A stretch of 64,000 nucleotides of DNA, taken from assembly GCA_020073165.1 (NCBI GenBank), contig JAIQFP010000004.1:62001-126000 (forward strand). Reading direction: 5' to 3'. Under the pieces are notes generated by a model, which did no database searches, was not told where the DNA came from, and saw only the letters and a list, made by a program, of their open reading frames with translations. Below are positions 53,221-62,526 of this stretch, one piece after another (the first letter of the stretch is position 1; each line of letters opens with the position of its first letter). Both the position numbers and the translations under genes were made by a program. Source of the stretch: Terriglobia bacterium. GTDB lineage: Bacteria; Acidobacteriota; Terriglobia; Terriglobales; Acidobacteriaceae.

Positions 53221-54534
53221 TTGCATAAAGCAATCTTGTGTTTTCTCGTGGTCACTGTTCTGGCGCTTTCATCCCTGGCCCAGGACGGCGCCCACAACAT
53301 GGACATGTCCGGTCAAAGCCAGTCTGGCTCAACCATGCCAGACATGGAGGATGCCGGCGCGAGCCACGCGCTCGCCGAGATTCTGCCTTCTCCCCATGCC
53401 GGCTCGGGCACCGGTTGGCAACCGGCGTCGGTGCCGGCGCGCCTGTGGATGACTTCGCGCGGTGGCTGGGACCTGATGGCTCACTGTGCCCTCTTCCTCA
53501 CCTACAACCAGCAGGGTGGGCCGCGGGGCGAGGGCAAGGCTGAATCGGTGAACTACTTGATGCTGATGGAGCAGCACCGGCTGGGGACAGGGACGATTCT
53601 CTTTCGCGAGATGCTTTCCGCTGAGTCGCTGACCTCGCCGCATCCTGGCTTCCCGCTGCTATTCCAGACGGGAGAGACCTATCACAACCAGCCGCTCGTC
53701 GACCACCAGCATCCGCACAACGTGTTCGCGGAGCTGTCCATGCTCTACACCGTGCCAGTCAGCGAAAAAGTTTCCTGGCTGTTCTATGGCGGGCCGGCGG
53801 CCGAGCCGGCATTAGGGCCTGTGACCTATATTCATCGCGAATCCGCCGCGGAAGATCCCGCTGCCCCACTCAGTCACCACTTGCAGGATTCCACCCATAC
53901 CAGTTTCGGCGTGGTGACGACCGGGTTCATCATTGATCGTTTCAAGATCGAGGCTTCGGCGTTCAACGGCCGGGAACCGGGCGAGCAGCGCTGGAAGATC
54001 CAGCTCGCCGCGCTCGATTCCTGGTCTTTCCGCGTCAGCGCTGCGCCCACGCGCAACTTGACGGCACAATACAGCTACGGGCGCCTGGAGCATCCCGAGG
54101 CGCTGGAGCCGGGCAGCGAACTTCGGCAGACGGCCTCGCTCGAGTACAACCGGCCGTTTGCGGAGGGGAACTGGGCTACTTCTGCCATCTGGGGACGCAA
54201 GCGCAAGCTGGCGAATGACAGCGTACAGAACAGCTATCTGCTGGAGTCCACGGTGAATTTCCGCCGCCGCAACTATGGCTACACGCGCCTGGAATTGGTG
54301 GACAAAGACGAACTGTTTCCGGACGCGATGACCCATCCTTCCTACCGCATTGGCGAGTACACCTTTGGCGGTGTGCGGGACCTGGTGCACAACCAGCACT
54401 GGCAGCTCGGCCTGGGCGCGGATGTGACGTTCTACTCCAAACCGGCGGTGCTCGATCCAATTTATGGCGACAGCCCGGTGTCGTTCCATGTGTTCCTGCG
54501 GGTGCGCCCGGGGCTAAGCGGGCACGGGCATTAA
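53221..54534 (+). CDS. Predicted outer-membrane beta-barrel protein with Met/His-rich N-terminus
   Basis: A 437-residue protein beginning at TTG 53221 after a GAGGTGAGG site; no ATG is available before the signal peptide (KAILCFLVVTVLALSSLAQ). The mature N-terminus is Met/His-rich (HNMDMSGQSQSGSTMPDM), typical of copper-binding segments. Alternating strands of a barrel follow, with His clusters (DHQHPHNVF; LSHHLQDSTHTSF) and a C-terminal FLRVRPG. Metal binding or transport is likely, copper the best guess; no cognate ATPase or oxidase gene is nearby. Confidence 0.65.
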   Translation: MHKAILCFLVVTVLALSSLAQDGAHNMDMSGQSQSGSTMPDMEDAGASHALAEILPSPHAGSGTGWQPASVPARLWMTSRGGWDLMAHCALFLTYNQQGGPRGEGKAESVNYLMLMEQHRLGTGTILFREMLSAESLTSPHPGFPLLFQTGETYHNQPLVDHQHPHNVFAELSMLYTVPVSEKVSWLFYGGPAAEPALGPVTYIHRESAAEDPAAPLSHHLQDSTHTSFGVVTTGFIIDRFKIEASAFNGREPGEQRWKIQLAALDSWSFRVSAAPTRNLTAQYSYGRLEHPEALEPGSELRQTASLEYNRPFAEGNWATSAIWGRKRKLANDSVQNSYLLESTVNFRRRNYGYTRLELVDKDELFPDAMTHPSYRIGEYTFGGVRDLVHNQHWQLGLGADVTFYSKPAVLDPIYGDSPVSFHVFLRVRPGLSGHGH

Positions 54535-54606
54535 CCGGGTTGACCCCGCGTCCCGAGGGATGGCGTCAGCCGCTATGGACATCCATGGAAATCTCGCGAT
54601 GGCGTC

Positions 54607-54632
54607 ATCCTTCGCGCGGGAGCGCGAAGGAT
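54607..54632. repeat. Perfect hairpin after the outer-membrane protein gene
   Basis: Arms ATCCTTCGCG / CGCGAAGGAT with a 6-base loop, preceded by GGCGTCATCC (54601-54610), which also occurs at 3024-3033. No T-run follows. It could be a terminator or a short dispersed repeat. Confidence 0.45.
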
Positions 54633-54749
54633 CGGGCGCGCGCACCGTCCACACTCTCAAAGCCGCGACCACTGCTGCCCTGTTGCCGATCCCAACACCT
54701 CCGCAGATTCCCAGGCCATGAGCTATGCCTCTAGGGCACAATCTGCTCA

Positions 54750-55166
54750 ATGGAAGCCTCTTTGAAGATGTTGCGCACGGTTCGCGTGGCAATGCTGGCT
54801 GCTCTTGTGTTCTACGTGTTCGTTGGGGAGCGCACGCCACATTCTGCGAAGTCCACTAACGTGGTTTTCTATTACCTGATCGCTTTTACGGCTGCGGCGA
54901 TTATCGTCGGTACCGTCGTTATTCGTCGCACTGCGGTCTTGCGTGCCGAGCAAGCACTGTCCCAGAATCCACAGGATTTCGCATCACTCCGTCGCTGGCG
55001 GGCTGGTTATATCGTCATCTACGCGCTCTGTGAGGCGGTCGCCCTCTACGGATTTGTCCTGCGATTCATCGGCTTCTCCCTGTCCCAAGTGGCGCCGTTC
55101 TATGTCGCCGGGTTTGTCCTGCTCTTGTTCTTCAGCCCCCGTCCGCCATCAAACACGATAGGCTAA
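54750..55166 (+). CDS. Integral membrane protein of unknown function
   Basis: A 138-residue protein with about four membrane helices (VAMLAALVFYVFVG; VVFYYLIAFTAAAIIVGTVV; GYIVIYALCEAVALYGFVL; VAPFYVAGFVLLLFF) and a short loop rich in Arg. No family recognised. It lies directly before the methionine aminopeptidase gene (21 bases to its GTG) and may be co-transcribed. Confidence 0.6.
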   Translation: MEASLKMLRTVRVAMLAALVFYVFVGERTPHSAKSTNVVFYYLIAFTAAAIIVGTVVIRRTAVLRAEQALSQNPQDFASLRRWRAGYIVIYALCEAVALYGFVLRFIGFSLSQVAPFYVAGFVLLLFFSPRPPSNTIG

Positions 55167-55187
55167 ACTGATTTGAGCGGAGGCCTC

Positions 55188-55931
55188 GTGTCCATCAACG
55201 GCCCGGAAGAACTCGCCAGCATGCGCGCGGCCGGTGCGATCGTGCGCCGCGTCATCGAAGCCATGAAGCAGCAGGTGCGGCCCGGCGTAACTACCGCCGA
55301 GCTGGACGAAGTGGGAGCGCGGGTGATGCGGGAGCACGGCGCCCAGTCCGCTCCTGCTCTGGTCTATGGCTTTCCCGGCGCCAACTGCATCAGCCTCAAT
55401 GACGAAGCCGTCCACGGGGTCCCGGGCAATCGCCAGGTTCACGAAGGCGATCTGGTCAAACTCGATGTCACGCTGGAGAAAGACGGTTTCATGGCCGACG
55501 CTGCGGAGACGGTCGCGGTGGGCGATGTCTCAGAGGAGAGCCAGCGGTTGCTTGCCTGTGCCGAGCAGGCTTTCCGCAAGGCCATGCTGGTGGCGCGCGC
55601 CGGCTTTCGCGTCTGCGAGATTGGCCGGGTGGTTGAGCGGGAGGTCCGGCGCAACGGCTTTTCCGTGATCCGCGATCTCGGCGGCCACGGCATTGGACGA
55701 ACCATCCACGAAGAGCCGCGCGTCCCCAATTATGCCGATCCGGAGGCCAGCCAGATTCTGACCGAAGGCTTGGTCATCACGGTGGAGCCGATCATTGCTG
55801 CGGGGTCGGGGCGAGCGGTAGTGGCACGCGATGGCTGGACGGTGTGCACTGCCGACCACCGGCCTTCTGCTCATTACGAACACACCCTGGTGATTACCAA
55901 GGGCGAGCCGATTCTGCTTACGGCGGCATAA
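55188..55931 (+). CDS. map: Type I methionine aminopeptidase
   Basis: Removes the starting Met from new proteins. The 247 residues form a pita-bread fold with the metal-binding Asp, Asp, His, Glu, Glu visible in LVKLDVTLEKDGFMADAAETV, GGHGIGRTIHEEP and ITVEPIIA, and the last Glu in HYEHTLVIT. GTG 55188 is preferred to TTG 55173 because GGAGG lies at the right distance and SINGPEELASMRAAG is the usual family start. It has no SecY or adk gene next to it here, unlike many bacteria. Confidence 0.9.
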   Translation: MSINGPEELASMRAAGAIVRRVIEAMKQQVRPGVTTAELDEVGARVMREHGAQSAPALVYGFPGANCISLNDEAVHGVPGNRQVHEGDLVKLDVTLEKDGFMADAAETVAVGDVSEESQRLLACAEQAFRKAMLVARAGFRVCEIGRVVEREVRRNGFSVIRDLGGHGIGRTIHEEPRVPNYADPEASQILTEGLVITVEPIIAAGSGRAVVARDGWTVCTADHRPSAHYEHTLVITKGEPILLTAA

Positions 55932-55950
55932 GACGGTCGGGAGAGTAGTC

Positions 55951-56021
55951 AGCAGTCGGTAGTCAGGAGTCAGGTCTCCTGCTGCAATCCTGACCCCTGA
56001 CTTCCGATTCCTGACTCCCCA
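55951..56021. repeat. Intergenic GTCAGG-rich inverted repeat
   Basis: GTCAGGAGTCAGG (55962-55974) is mirrored by CCTGACCCCTGAC (55989-56001, one mismatch), with further CTGACT copies to 56021. It lies between map and the BNR-repeat gene. Such short repeats can form a hairpin and occur in many intergenic regions of related genomes; a terminator role is possible. Confidence 0.5.
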
Positions 56022-56095
56022 TTATCCCGTTGACCCGCCGGTAGTTTCCGGGTAGATTTCTGGGGCAGCGGTTTCCCCCGCCCGCCAGAGGTCTC

Positions 56096-57385
56096 TTGCG
56101 CTCCAACCCTTCAAGGTGCGGCCATATCCATCGGCTCGTCGTGGCCCTGGTATTGAGCGCCCTACTGGCGCCGGCCGCGGCCGCCGCCGGCTCGGGTTTT
56201 GGACCACAGGCGCGCGTAGGCTTCACCGTGGGAGACCAGTGGGAGCCCACCATCGCCGCCGATGGCTACGGGCACGTGTACATTCTCTATCCGCAGTACG
56301 GCACTTTGCCCGGCTGTTCGTCCTGTCCGCTGCCCACCATGGTTCTGGTCACCAGCAGCGACAATGGGGTGACTTTTGAAGCGCCGCACCCCATCGCGCC
56401 CCCCAGTTCCGGCCAGTTCGATCCCCAGATCACGGTCGATCCGGTGGACCACCGCACGCTGTACGCGGCCTGGCTCGAGAACAACAAGCGCGACACGGTG
56501 GTAGCCAAGTCCGCCGACTTCGGGCAAAGCTGGTCGCTGGTGATCGCGGCGCGCAACGACGATACTGACAAACCTGTACTGGCGGTGCGGGGCGCCGACG
56601 TTTACGTCGCTTTCAGCAACGAACTGGAAATGCGGGTCGCAGCTTCGCACGATGGCGGAATCACCTTCACTTCTTATCAGATTGCCCGGCCGCTTCCCAG
56701 TTCGTCGCTGGCGGGGGGCGGCGCGGTCGACCCAGCCGGAAACGTTTACTTCGCCTGGTCGGCCTACCTGCGGTCCCGTCGCAAAGTCACGGTGCACCTC
56801 TATACCAGCCGGTCGACGGACGGGGGCAAGACGTGGAGCCCCACGCTGATGGACACATCTGCCGTTCCTCCCGATTGCACGGCGTACCGCTGCGGCTGGG
56901 CCTACCTGGGAGCCCAGATCTCGATGGCGTCGGATGCGGCTGGGACGTTGTATGCACTGTGGAACTCCGGGGAAGTGGACAGAGGGCCGGAGCGAATCTA
57001 CTTCGCATCTTCGACCACGGCGGGTGCGACTTGGTCTCCGAAGGTGGATGTTTCGGCGGCGGCCTCCAGCGTGGAACATGCCTTCCCGGCGATTGCCGCC
57101 GGTGCCGCGGGTGACGTGCGTATTGCGTGGATGGACTCCCGCAACAGCCCGCACTGGAACACCTACTACCGCAGCTCCACCAACGGCGGTGCGACCTGGT
57201 CGGCAGAGTCGCGCATCTCCAGCCATGTGTCGGGCTACAACTACATTTACCGCGACGGCTTCGGTTTCCCCTTCGGCGACTACTTCGAGATGGACATCGA
57301 CAGCCGCGGCCAGACGCAGACGGTTTGGGGTGAAGGGCTGAACTTCAAGAGTCCCGGCTCGATCTGGTACAGCAGCGGGCGATAG
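56096..57385 (+). CDS. Exported BNR-repeat (sialidase-like propeller) protein
   Basis: A 429-residue protein from TTG 56096 with a signal peptide (about 13-32). It has several Asp-box-like motifs of sialidase-type propellers: VTSSDNGVTFE, SADFGQSW, ASHDGGITF, STDGGKTW and SSTNGGATW. No sialidase catalytic Arg triad is evident, so it may be a binding protein or another hydrolase rather than a sialidase. The gene is alone between repeats and an exported DinB gene. Confidence 0.75.
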   Translation: MRSNPSRCGHIHRLVVALVLSALLAPAAAAAGSGFGPQARVGFTVGDQWEPTIAADGYGHVYILYPQYGTLPGCSSCPLPTMVLVTSSDNGVTFEAPHPIAPPSSGQFDPQITVDPVDHRTLYAAWLENNKRDTVVAKSADFGQSWSLVIAARNDDTDKPVLAVRGADVYVAFSNELEMRVAASHDGGITFTSYQIARPLPSSSLAGGGAVDPAGNVYFAWSAYLRSRRKVTVHLYTSRSTDGGKTWSPTLMDTSAVPPDCTAYRCGWAYLGAQISMASDAAGTLYALWNSGEVDRGPERIYFASSTTAGATWSPKVDVSAAASSVEHAFPAIAAGAAGDVRIAWMDSRNSPHWNTYYRSSTNGGATWSAESRISSHVSGYNYIYRDGFGFPFGDYFEMDIDSRGQTQTVWGEGLNFKSPGSIWYSSGR

Positions 57386-57589
57386 ACAACCACTCAGCTA
57401 TCGACATTCCGCCACACCGGGTTTCGTACCCTCCGAACCTTCCTGGCGAAATCCTGCTAACCAGCTCGGTCAAGATTCGTCCAAAGTCGCCAGTGCCGGG
57501 GTTTACCTGCGTTTCAAGGGCATGCTCCCTCTGGCGAGAAGGCCTCGATCGCGGATATTCCCCTGAACAACATTCACCACGGAGGTCAT

Positions 57590-58108
57590 ATGTTATCTCG
57601 TACTGTTACTGTCCTCGCTGTTCTACTTCCGCTTTTGCTCTTACCTGCGAATGCTGGCGGGGCGTCCGCCAGTGCCGCCGGGGAGTATTCCAACCACTTT
57701 GGCGCTCTGGGTGAACTGTCGGTCGCGGTGGCACAGGCCATGCCTCCTGACCAGTATGCGTTTCGCCCTCACCCCGAGTCTATGGACTTTGGCCAATTGA
57801 TGTCGCACATCGCGACAACCAACTACCAATTCTGTGCTGGCCTGAAGGACTCTGATCCCCCTGCATTGCCTTCACCGACCGACAAAGACGGTGTGGTCAA
57901 GTTCCTGAGCGATTCCTTCGCCTATTGCTCCGCTGTGATCCCAAGCCTAACTGCCGAGCAACTCAACAAGACGCACAACTCTCCCGACGGACGGCTCCTC
58001 GGGCGAGAAATCCTGCTCGCCATGTACATTCACGTGGCGCACCACCGCGGTCAGGCTGAGATCTATCTCCGGGACAAGGGCATCAGGCCGCCGTCCTACA
58101 GGATTTGA
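57590..58108 (+). CDS. Exported DinB-family protein
   Basis: A 172-residue protein with a signal peptide (VTVLAVLLPLLLLPANAGG) and a DinB four-helix bundle. The metal-binding His triad fits FGQLMSHIATTN near residue 70 and HVAHHRGQAE near residue 147. DinB proteins are often metal-dependent thiol-related transferases in the cytosol, so an export signal is unusual. A GGAGG site lies 4 bases before the ATG. The substrate is unknown. Confidence 0.78.
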   Translation: MLSRTVTVLAVLLPLLLLPANAGGASASAAGEYSNHFGALGELSVAVAQAMPPDQYAFRPHPESMDFGQLMSHIATTNYQFCAGLKDSDPPALPSPTDKDGVVKFLSDSFAYCSAVIPSLTAEQLNKTHNSPDGRLLGREILLAMYIHVAHHRGQAEIYLRDKGIRPPSYRI

Positions 58109-58220
58109 GTCTTTTCCAAGAGGGCTGAATTCCGAACGAGGGCTGATTCCCGCCCCTTCCGAATTGCTCGATTTCGGCGTAGCATGGCCTTCCTCGCTTT
58201 CAGCCAAATGGAGGCGCCTG

Positions 58221-58649
58221 ATGGAACTCATGGGGATCAACCTGTGGTCCGTACTGGTGGCCGCGGTCGCTACCATGGTCGTGGGCTTTGTGTGGTACTC
58301 ACCGTTGCTGTTTGCTCGGCCCTGGACAGTTTTGATGGGCTACGACCCCAATGACAAGGCTAAGATGGACGAGATGCGCAAGGGCGCGGGCAAGAACTAT
58401 GCCCTCGTGCTTGTCGCTAGCCTGGTGTCGGCTTTCGTCCTGGCGAAAGTCATCGACATCACGACCGTCAACTCAGCCGTGTACGGCATGAAGGTCGGGT
58501 TCGCCATGTGGCTGGGGTTCGTGACCACCGTGCAGTTGACAGGAGTGCTCTTTGCCAAGCAGCCGGCGAAGCTGTACCTGATCAACACCGGCTACCAGTT
58601 GGTGTGCTATCTGGCGATGGGAGCGATTCTCGCGGTGTGGCCACGATAG
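58221..58649 (+). CDS. DUF1761 membrane protein
   Basis: A 142-residue protein with about four membrane helices and the family-typical GFVWYSPLLFARPW near the start. The role of DUF1761 proteins is unknown. ATG 58221 has a well-placed GGAGG site; a longer in-frame start at 58164 lacks one. Its stop is 15 bases from the converging pyrD stop. Confidence 0.75.
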   Translation: MELMGINLWSVLVAAVATMVVGFVWYSPLLFARPWTVLMGYDPNDKAKMDEMRKGAGKNYALVLVASLVSAFVLAKVIDITTVNSAVYGMKVGFAMWLGFVTTVQLTGVLFAKQPAKLYLINTGYQLVCYLAMGAILAVWPR

Positions 58650-58664
58650 GGGCAGGACCGCAAC

Positions 58665-59612
58665 CTACTCCATCAGCAGTCCGCCGGTCAGTTCCGCCAG
58701 CCGCTCGATGCGGTGCTCCACGCACCAGCGCTCCAGTTCGCCTACGATCTTCTCTGTCGCCACCGGGTCCCAGTAGCTGGCGGTGCCGATCTGTACCGCA
58801 GTCGCGCCAGCCAGCATGAACTCGATGATGTCCGACGCGGTTGAAATCCCTCCCATTCCGATAATCGGCACTTTCACCGCCTTGGCCGCGTCGTAGACCA
58901 TGCGCAGCGCAATGGGCTTGATCGCCGGGCCCGACAGTCCTGCGGTGACGTTCGCAATCCGAGGTTTGCGGGTCTCGGGATCAATGGCCATCGCCACGAA
59001 GGTGTTCACCAGCGAGATAGCGTCGGCACCAGCCTCTTCGGCTACGCGCGCCATCTGGGCGATGCTGGTCACGTTGGGTGAGAGTTTCACGATCAGCGGC
59101 CGCTGCGAGGTACGCCGGGCGGTGGCGACCACTTCGTCGAGCAGCCGCGGATCAGAGCCAAACTGGATTCCACCTTGCGCCGTGTTCGGGCAGGAGACAT
59201 TGAGTTCGTATCCCGCGATGCCCTCGCCTTCGTTGAGGATCTGGATAGTGCGCTCGTAATCCTCGCGGGTGTAGCCGTACACGTTGGCGAAAACGACGAT
59301 GTTCTTCAGCTCCCGCAGTTTGGGCAGCTTTTCGTCGAGGAAGGCGCGGGCGCCGATGTTCTGCAGCCCGATGGCGTTGAGCATCCCGGCGGCAGTCTCA
59401 TACAAGCGTGGCGGCGGATTGCCCGCCATCGGTTCTTTCGAGAGTCCCTTGACCACGAAGCCGCCCAGCCGGTCGAGGTGGACAACATCTTCGAACTCGA
59501 CTCCGTAGCCGAAGGTGCCGCTGGCGGCGATCACCGGATTCTTGAGCTGAATGCCGGCAAAGCTGACGCTGAGGTCTGGACCGCGCGCGCCCGTGGACGG
59601 AGAGGCCGTCAT
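58665..59612 (-). CDS. pyrD: Dihydroorotate dehydrogenase, class 1B type
   Basis: Oxidises dihydroorotate to orotate in pyrimidine synthesis. The 315 residues carry the FMN-binding (beta/alpha)8 fold. The catalytic base is Cys141 in ELNVSCPN, which marks class 1 rather than class 2 (Ser). IIGMGGIST and the phosphate-binding GATAVQIGTASY are present. Class 1B needs a PyrK electron-transfer partner, not seen here. The start overlaps the stop of the upstream phosphatase gene by four bases (ATGA). Confidence 0.93.
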   Translation of the reverse strand: MTASPSTGARGPDLSVSFAGIQLKNPVIAASGTFGYGVEFEDVVHLDRLGGFVVKGLSKEPMAGNPPPRLYETAAGMLNAIGLQNIGARAFLDEKLPKLRELKNIVVFANVYGYTREDYERTIQILNEGEGIAGYELNVSCPNTAQGGIQFGSDPRLLDEVVATARRTSQRPLIVKLSPNVTSIAQMARVAEEAGADAISLVNTFVAMAIDPETRKPRIANVTAGLSGPAIKPIALRMVYDAAKAVKVPIIGMGGISTASDIIEFMLAGATAVQIGTASYWDPVATEKIVGELERWCVEHRIERLAELTGGLLME

Positions 59613-61312
59613 TGCGAGCCTCCGTGCATCCCGGCCAGCGACACGGGCTTGATTTCGTCCGAGGGCGGAGGGCTGGGAGCCTTCCCATCCGGCGGACGCA
59701 AGGAATTTTCCGCGTGATGCACGGGGGTGAGAGCTTCGGTGAGGACCCTGCCGATGGCATGTGTGGGAGCGTTGATGCCCAGCAGAGATGCCAGAGTGAC
59801 CGCCAGGTCCACCGGTTCCGCATGCGTTCGGTAGGCGCCGGGCTGGAAGGCAAGACCGTAGAAGGCCAGCGGCACGTGGGTATCGTAGGTGTAGGGGGAA
59901 GCGTGATCAGTGCCACTCGCGACTCCGACCGTAAACGGTGCGGGAACGCCCATCACGTACCAGCCTCCCAGCGGCGAGTAGCTGTGCTCGTACTTTCGTC
60001 CCTCTTCGGTATTGGGGACTTCTCCTTCCGCCAGATCGAAGCGGGTGTAGTAACCGCGCAATCCGATCTGCTTGAGCGCTTCGCCGACGGCGCGCTCAGC
60101 ATCGGCTTCTTTCATCTTGATCGCGGCAAAGGCGTCCTGGCCGAGCCACACCAGCGGGTAGTCGAAGTCTTTCACGTATTCGGCGGGGTGGCCGGGAGAG
60201 AACTTGGCCGACAGCTGATTGTTCAATTGCCCGCGCATTTTGTCGGAAGAAAGGCCCGCTGCCGGGATGCGCAGCTTGGCCGCGGCGGAGGGCAGCGGTG
60301 CGATCCCATGGTCGGCTGACAAGGCGATCCAAACGTTGGCCAGCCCGACCTGACGGCCCAGGAAGTTGAAGAAGTCGGCCAGTTGCCGGTCGGTGGCCAG
60401 CGTCATGGACTGGACCTCGGACGAGTCGGGGCCGGCCTGGTGGCCGATGATATCGTTCGCCGACAGACCGACGACCAAAAGGTCCGTCACCGGGCCGTTT
60501 CCTAAGCGCTCGTAAGTGACCAGTTCGCGCGCAAACTCGAACGTGTAATCATTGGCGAAGGGCGTGGCCGCCACCAGTTCGTAGAATCCGGCCGGGGAGC
60601 CGTATTTAGAGTTCCGCGGCGTGGTGGTGCGCAACGCGTTTCCGTTGGCGTCCTTCCACTCCTTATTCAGATACTTCTCGGTGCGGTTGCTGTCGTTGAA
60701 ATCCTGCGCCCACTTGGGAAGTTCACTGCGGTAGTAGGTGGAAGTCACCCACTTCCCGGTTTTGTAGTCCATCCAGTAAGCGCTGTCGCCCGCGAAGCCT
60801 GCGGGGAGAATCGCAGCCCGGTCCTTCAGGGCAACGCCAAATACCCGCGCCTTGCCTTGCGTGGCCAGCTTGAGTTCGTCACCGAGGGTGTCCGCAAGAA
60901 GGTTGTGAGGCGAGGCGCCGGGAGCATTGCTCGCCAAGCCGACCAGTTTGGTGCCATCGTCCTCGACCGACGTGACCATGCGCTTCCTGGTCGGATCCCA
61001 CCATTCGTTGGCCAGGATGCCGTGTCCGTTGGAATACGCACCGGCGAACAGAGTCGCGTGGCCCGGCGCGGTGCGGGTATTGGCGTAGTCATAATTGCAG
61101 TCGGTAAAGTACGCGCCGTGATCGAGAAGCAGGCGGAACCCGCCCTCCCCAAACTGGTCGCGGTAGCGTTCCAGGTAGTCGCCACGGAGCTGGTCAATCA
61201 CGATGACTACAATCAGCTTGGGATGCGCATTGTAGGCGGAGCCGAAGCTCAAAGTGGAAAGGCAGACGCCGACGAGCAATGCAATGGCCGCAGGGCGAAG
61301 GGGGGATCTCAT
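59609..61312 (-). CDS. Exported PafA-like alkaline phosphatase family protein
   Basis: A 567-residue protein with a signal peptide (first 26 residues). The alkaline phosphatase superfamily metal site is VVIVIDQLRGDYL, and the nucleophile Thr81 is in RTAPGHATLFAG, as in PafA-type phosphatases. LSADHGIAPLP and GTDHASPYTYDTHVP supply further metal ligands. It should hydrolyse phosphate monoesters in the periplasm, possibly on proteins or sugars. It overlaps pyrD by four bases, an odd pairing of exported phosphatase and pyrimidine enzyme. Confidence 0.85.
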   Translation of the reverse strand: MRSPLRPAAIALLVGVCLSTLSFGSAYNAHPKLIVVIVIDQLRGDYLERYRDQFGEGGFRLLLDHGAYFTDCNYDYANTRTAPGHATLFAGAYSNGHGILANEWWDPTRKRMVTSVEDDGTKLVGLASNAPGASPHNLLADTLGDELKLATQGKARVFGVALKDRAAILPAGFAGDSAYWMDYKTGKWVTSTYYRSELPKWAQDFNDSNRTEKYLNKEWKDANGNALRTTTPRNSKYGSPAGFYELVAATPFANDYTFEFARELVTYERLGNGPVTDLLVVGLSANDIIGHQAGPDSSEVQSMTLATDRQLADFFNFLGRQVGLANVWIALSADHGIAPLPSAAAKLRIPAAGLSSDKMRGQLNNQLSAKFSPGHPAEYVKDFDYPLVWLGQDAFAAIKMKEADAERAVGEALKQIGLRGYYTRFDLAEGEVPNTEEGRKYEHSYSPLGGWYVMGVPAPFTVGVASGTDHASPYTYDTHVPLAFYGLAFQPGAYRTHAEPVDLAVTLASLLGINAPTHAIGRVLTEALTPVHHAENSLRPPDGKAPSPPPSDEIKPVSLAGMHGGSQ

Positions 61313-61447
61313 CGCGAGGTTAGTTTACAGCCTACGATGTTTTGCGCCAACGCTGGACGCGCCACAATCCGCCGTTGTCATGCCCGGCTGGGAATCTAGA
61401 ATGGGAGCAACCAGAACCACGCGGGGCGATGGGCCTCCGGAGGCAGC

Positions 61448-62413
61448 TTGAAGAATACCCGTACAACCTGGGCCCTGGCGTCGTATGCAGCCATTGTGTT
61501 GGCCTTCCGAGTAGGGCTGTCGCGCTCAACCATGGGTTTGAGCCTTGGTGCGAATTTGACTCCGGCGTTTGCCAGTTTCCTGCTGTTGCTGGCGCCGCTC
61601 TGGTTCTTCGGTTTCGGCATGGGGGCCCAGTTGCGGGATGCCCTGCGCTCCCACTGGCTGCGGATCTTCCTGCCGGCGCTGCTTGGGTTTCCGTACGTGG
61701 TCTTTGCCTTGCCTACCGGTAACTTTCATTGGCAGTTGGCCGTGACCATGTTCATGCTGCCGCCGGCGCTGGCGGCGTTTCTGGCACTTTCTGCTCTTCC
61801 GCCAAGGCTCTGCTGGCAGGATGGGGTAGTCCTGGCGGCATTGATAGCTACCTACATGTTACGAGTGCTTGCGAACGCCTGGCCGTACACGGGGCTGTCC
61901 AGTCTGCCCAAGCTGTACGTCGCCGATCTGGCGTTGTATCTCTACGTCGTGGTGCGCAGGCTGGAAGGTATCGGCTATTCGTTCATTCCGACTCGCGCAG
62001 CGCTTCTCGGCGGTCTGCGTGAATGGGTCTACTTTCTGCCGTTCGGCCTCGGCTTGGGAGCCGTGCTGAGTTTCATCCACTTCCATCCCCACATTCCCCC
62101 GGCCAAAGGTGTTGCCGCCGGCATGCTCATTACTTTCTTGCTGGTCGCGATTCCCGAGGAGATGTTCTTTCGCGGAATTCTGCAGAACCTGCTGGAAACC
62201 CGCTCCAGGCCGTGGATCGCACTGGTCATAGCCGCCGTGCTGTTTGGCCTGAGTCATTTCAACAAGGGTGCCAGCTTCAACTGGCGCTATGTGCTGTTGG
62301 CGGCGATTGCCGGAGTCTTCTACGGGCGGGCGTGGCGGGAGCAGCGGGAGTTGCTGGCCTCCATCATCACCCACACTGCCGTCGATGTGGTCTGGTCATT
62401 GTGGTTTCGATGA
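61448..62413 (+). CDS. CPBP-family intramembrane metalloprotease
   Basis: A 321-residue polytopic protein with the CPBP (CAAX-protease-like) motifs: IPEEMFFRGIL (Glu-Glu and Arg, about residue 237), LFGLSHFNKG and the C-terminal HTAVDV. These His and Glu residues form the metal site in the membrane. Proteins of this group cleave membrane or prenylated substrates; the substrate here is unknown. TTG 61448 is the start, supported by CCGGAGG at 5-base spacing. Confidence 0.85.
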   Translation: MKNTRTTWALASYAAIVLAFRVGLSRSTMGLSLGANLTPAFASFLLLLAPLWFFGFGMGAQLRDALRSHWLRIFLPALLGFPYVVFALPTGNFHWQLAVTMFMLPPALAAFLALSALPPRLCWQDGVVLAALIATYMLRVLANAWPYTGLSSLPKLYVADLALYLYVVVRRLEGIGYSFIPTRAALLGGLREWVYFLPFGLGLGAVLSFIHFHPHIPPAKGVAAGMLITFLLVAIPEEMFFRGILQNLLETRSRPWIALVIAAVLFGLSHFNKGASFNWRYVLLAAIAGVFYGRAWREQRELLASIITHTAVDVVWSLWFR

Positions 62414-62526
62414 TTAGGACAGATGACGGTAAACCAGCGTCGACCCCGGCTGCTGTTTCCCTGTTCAAGTCGGCATTTCCCCATTACAATGCAGGCGCAA
62501 CTCCCAGTGTGGAGTGGCGTAGCCCT

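Noticed and set aside
56162-57226. Open frame of 354 codons on the - strand
   Set aside because: Antisense to the BNR-repeat protein; Arg/Gly-rich shadow.
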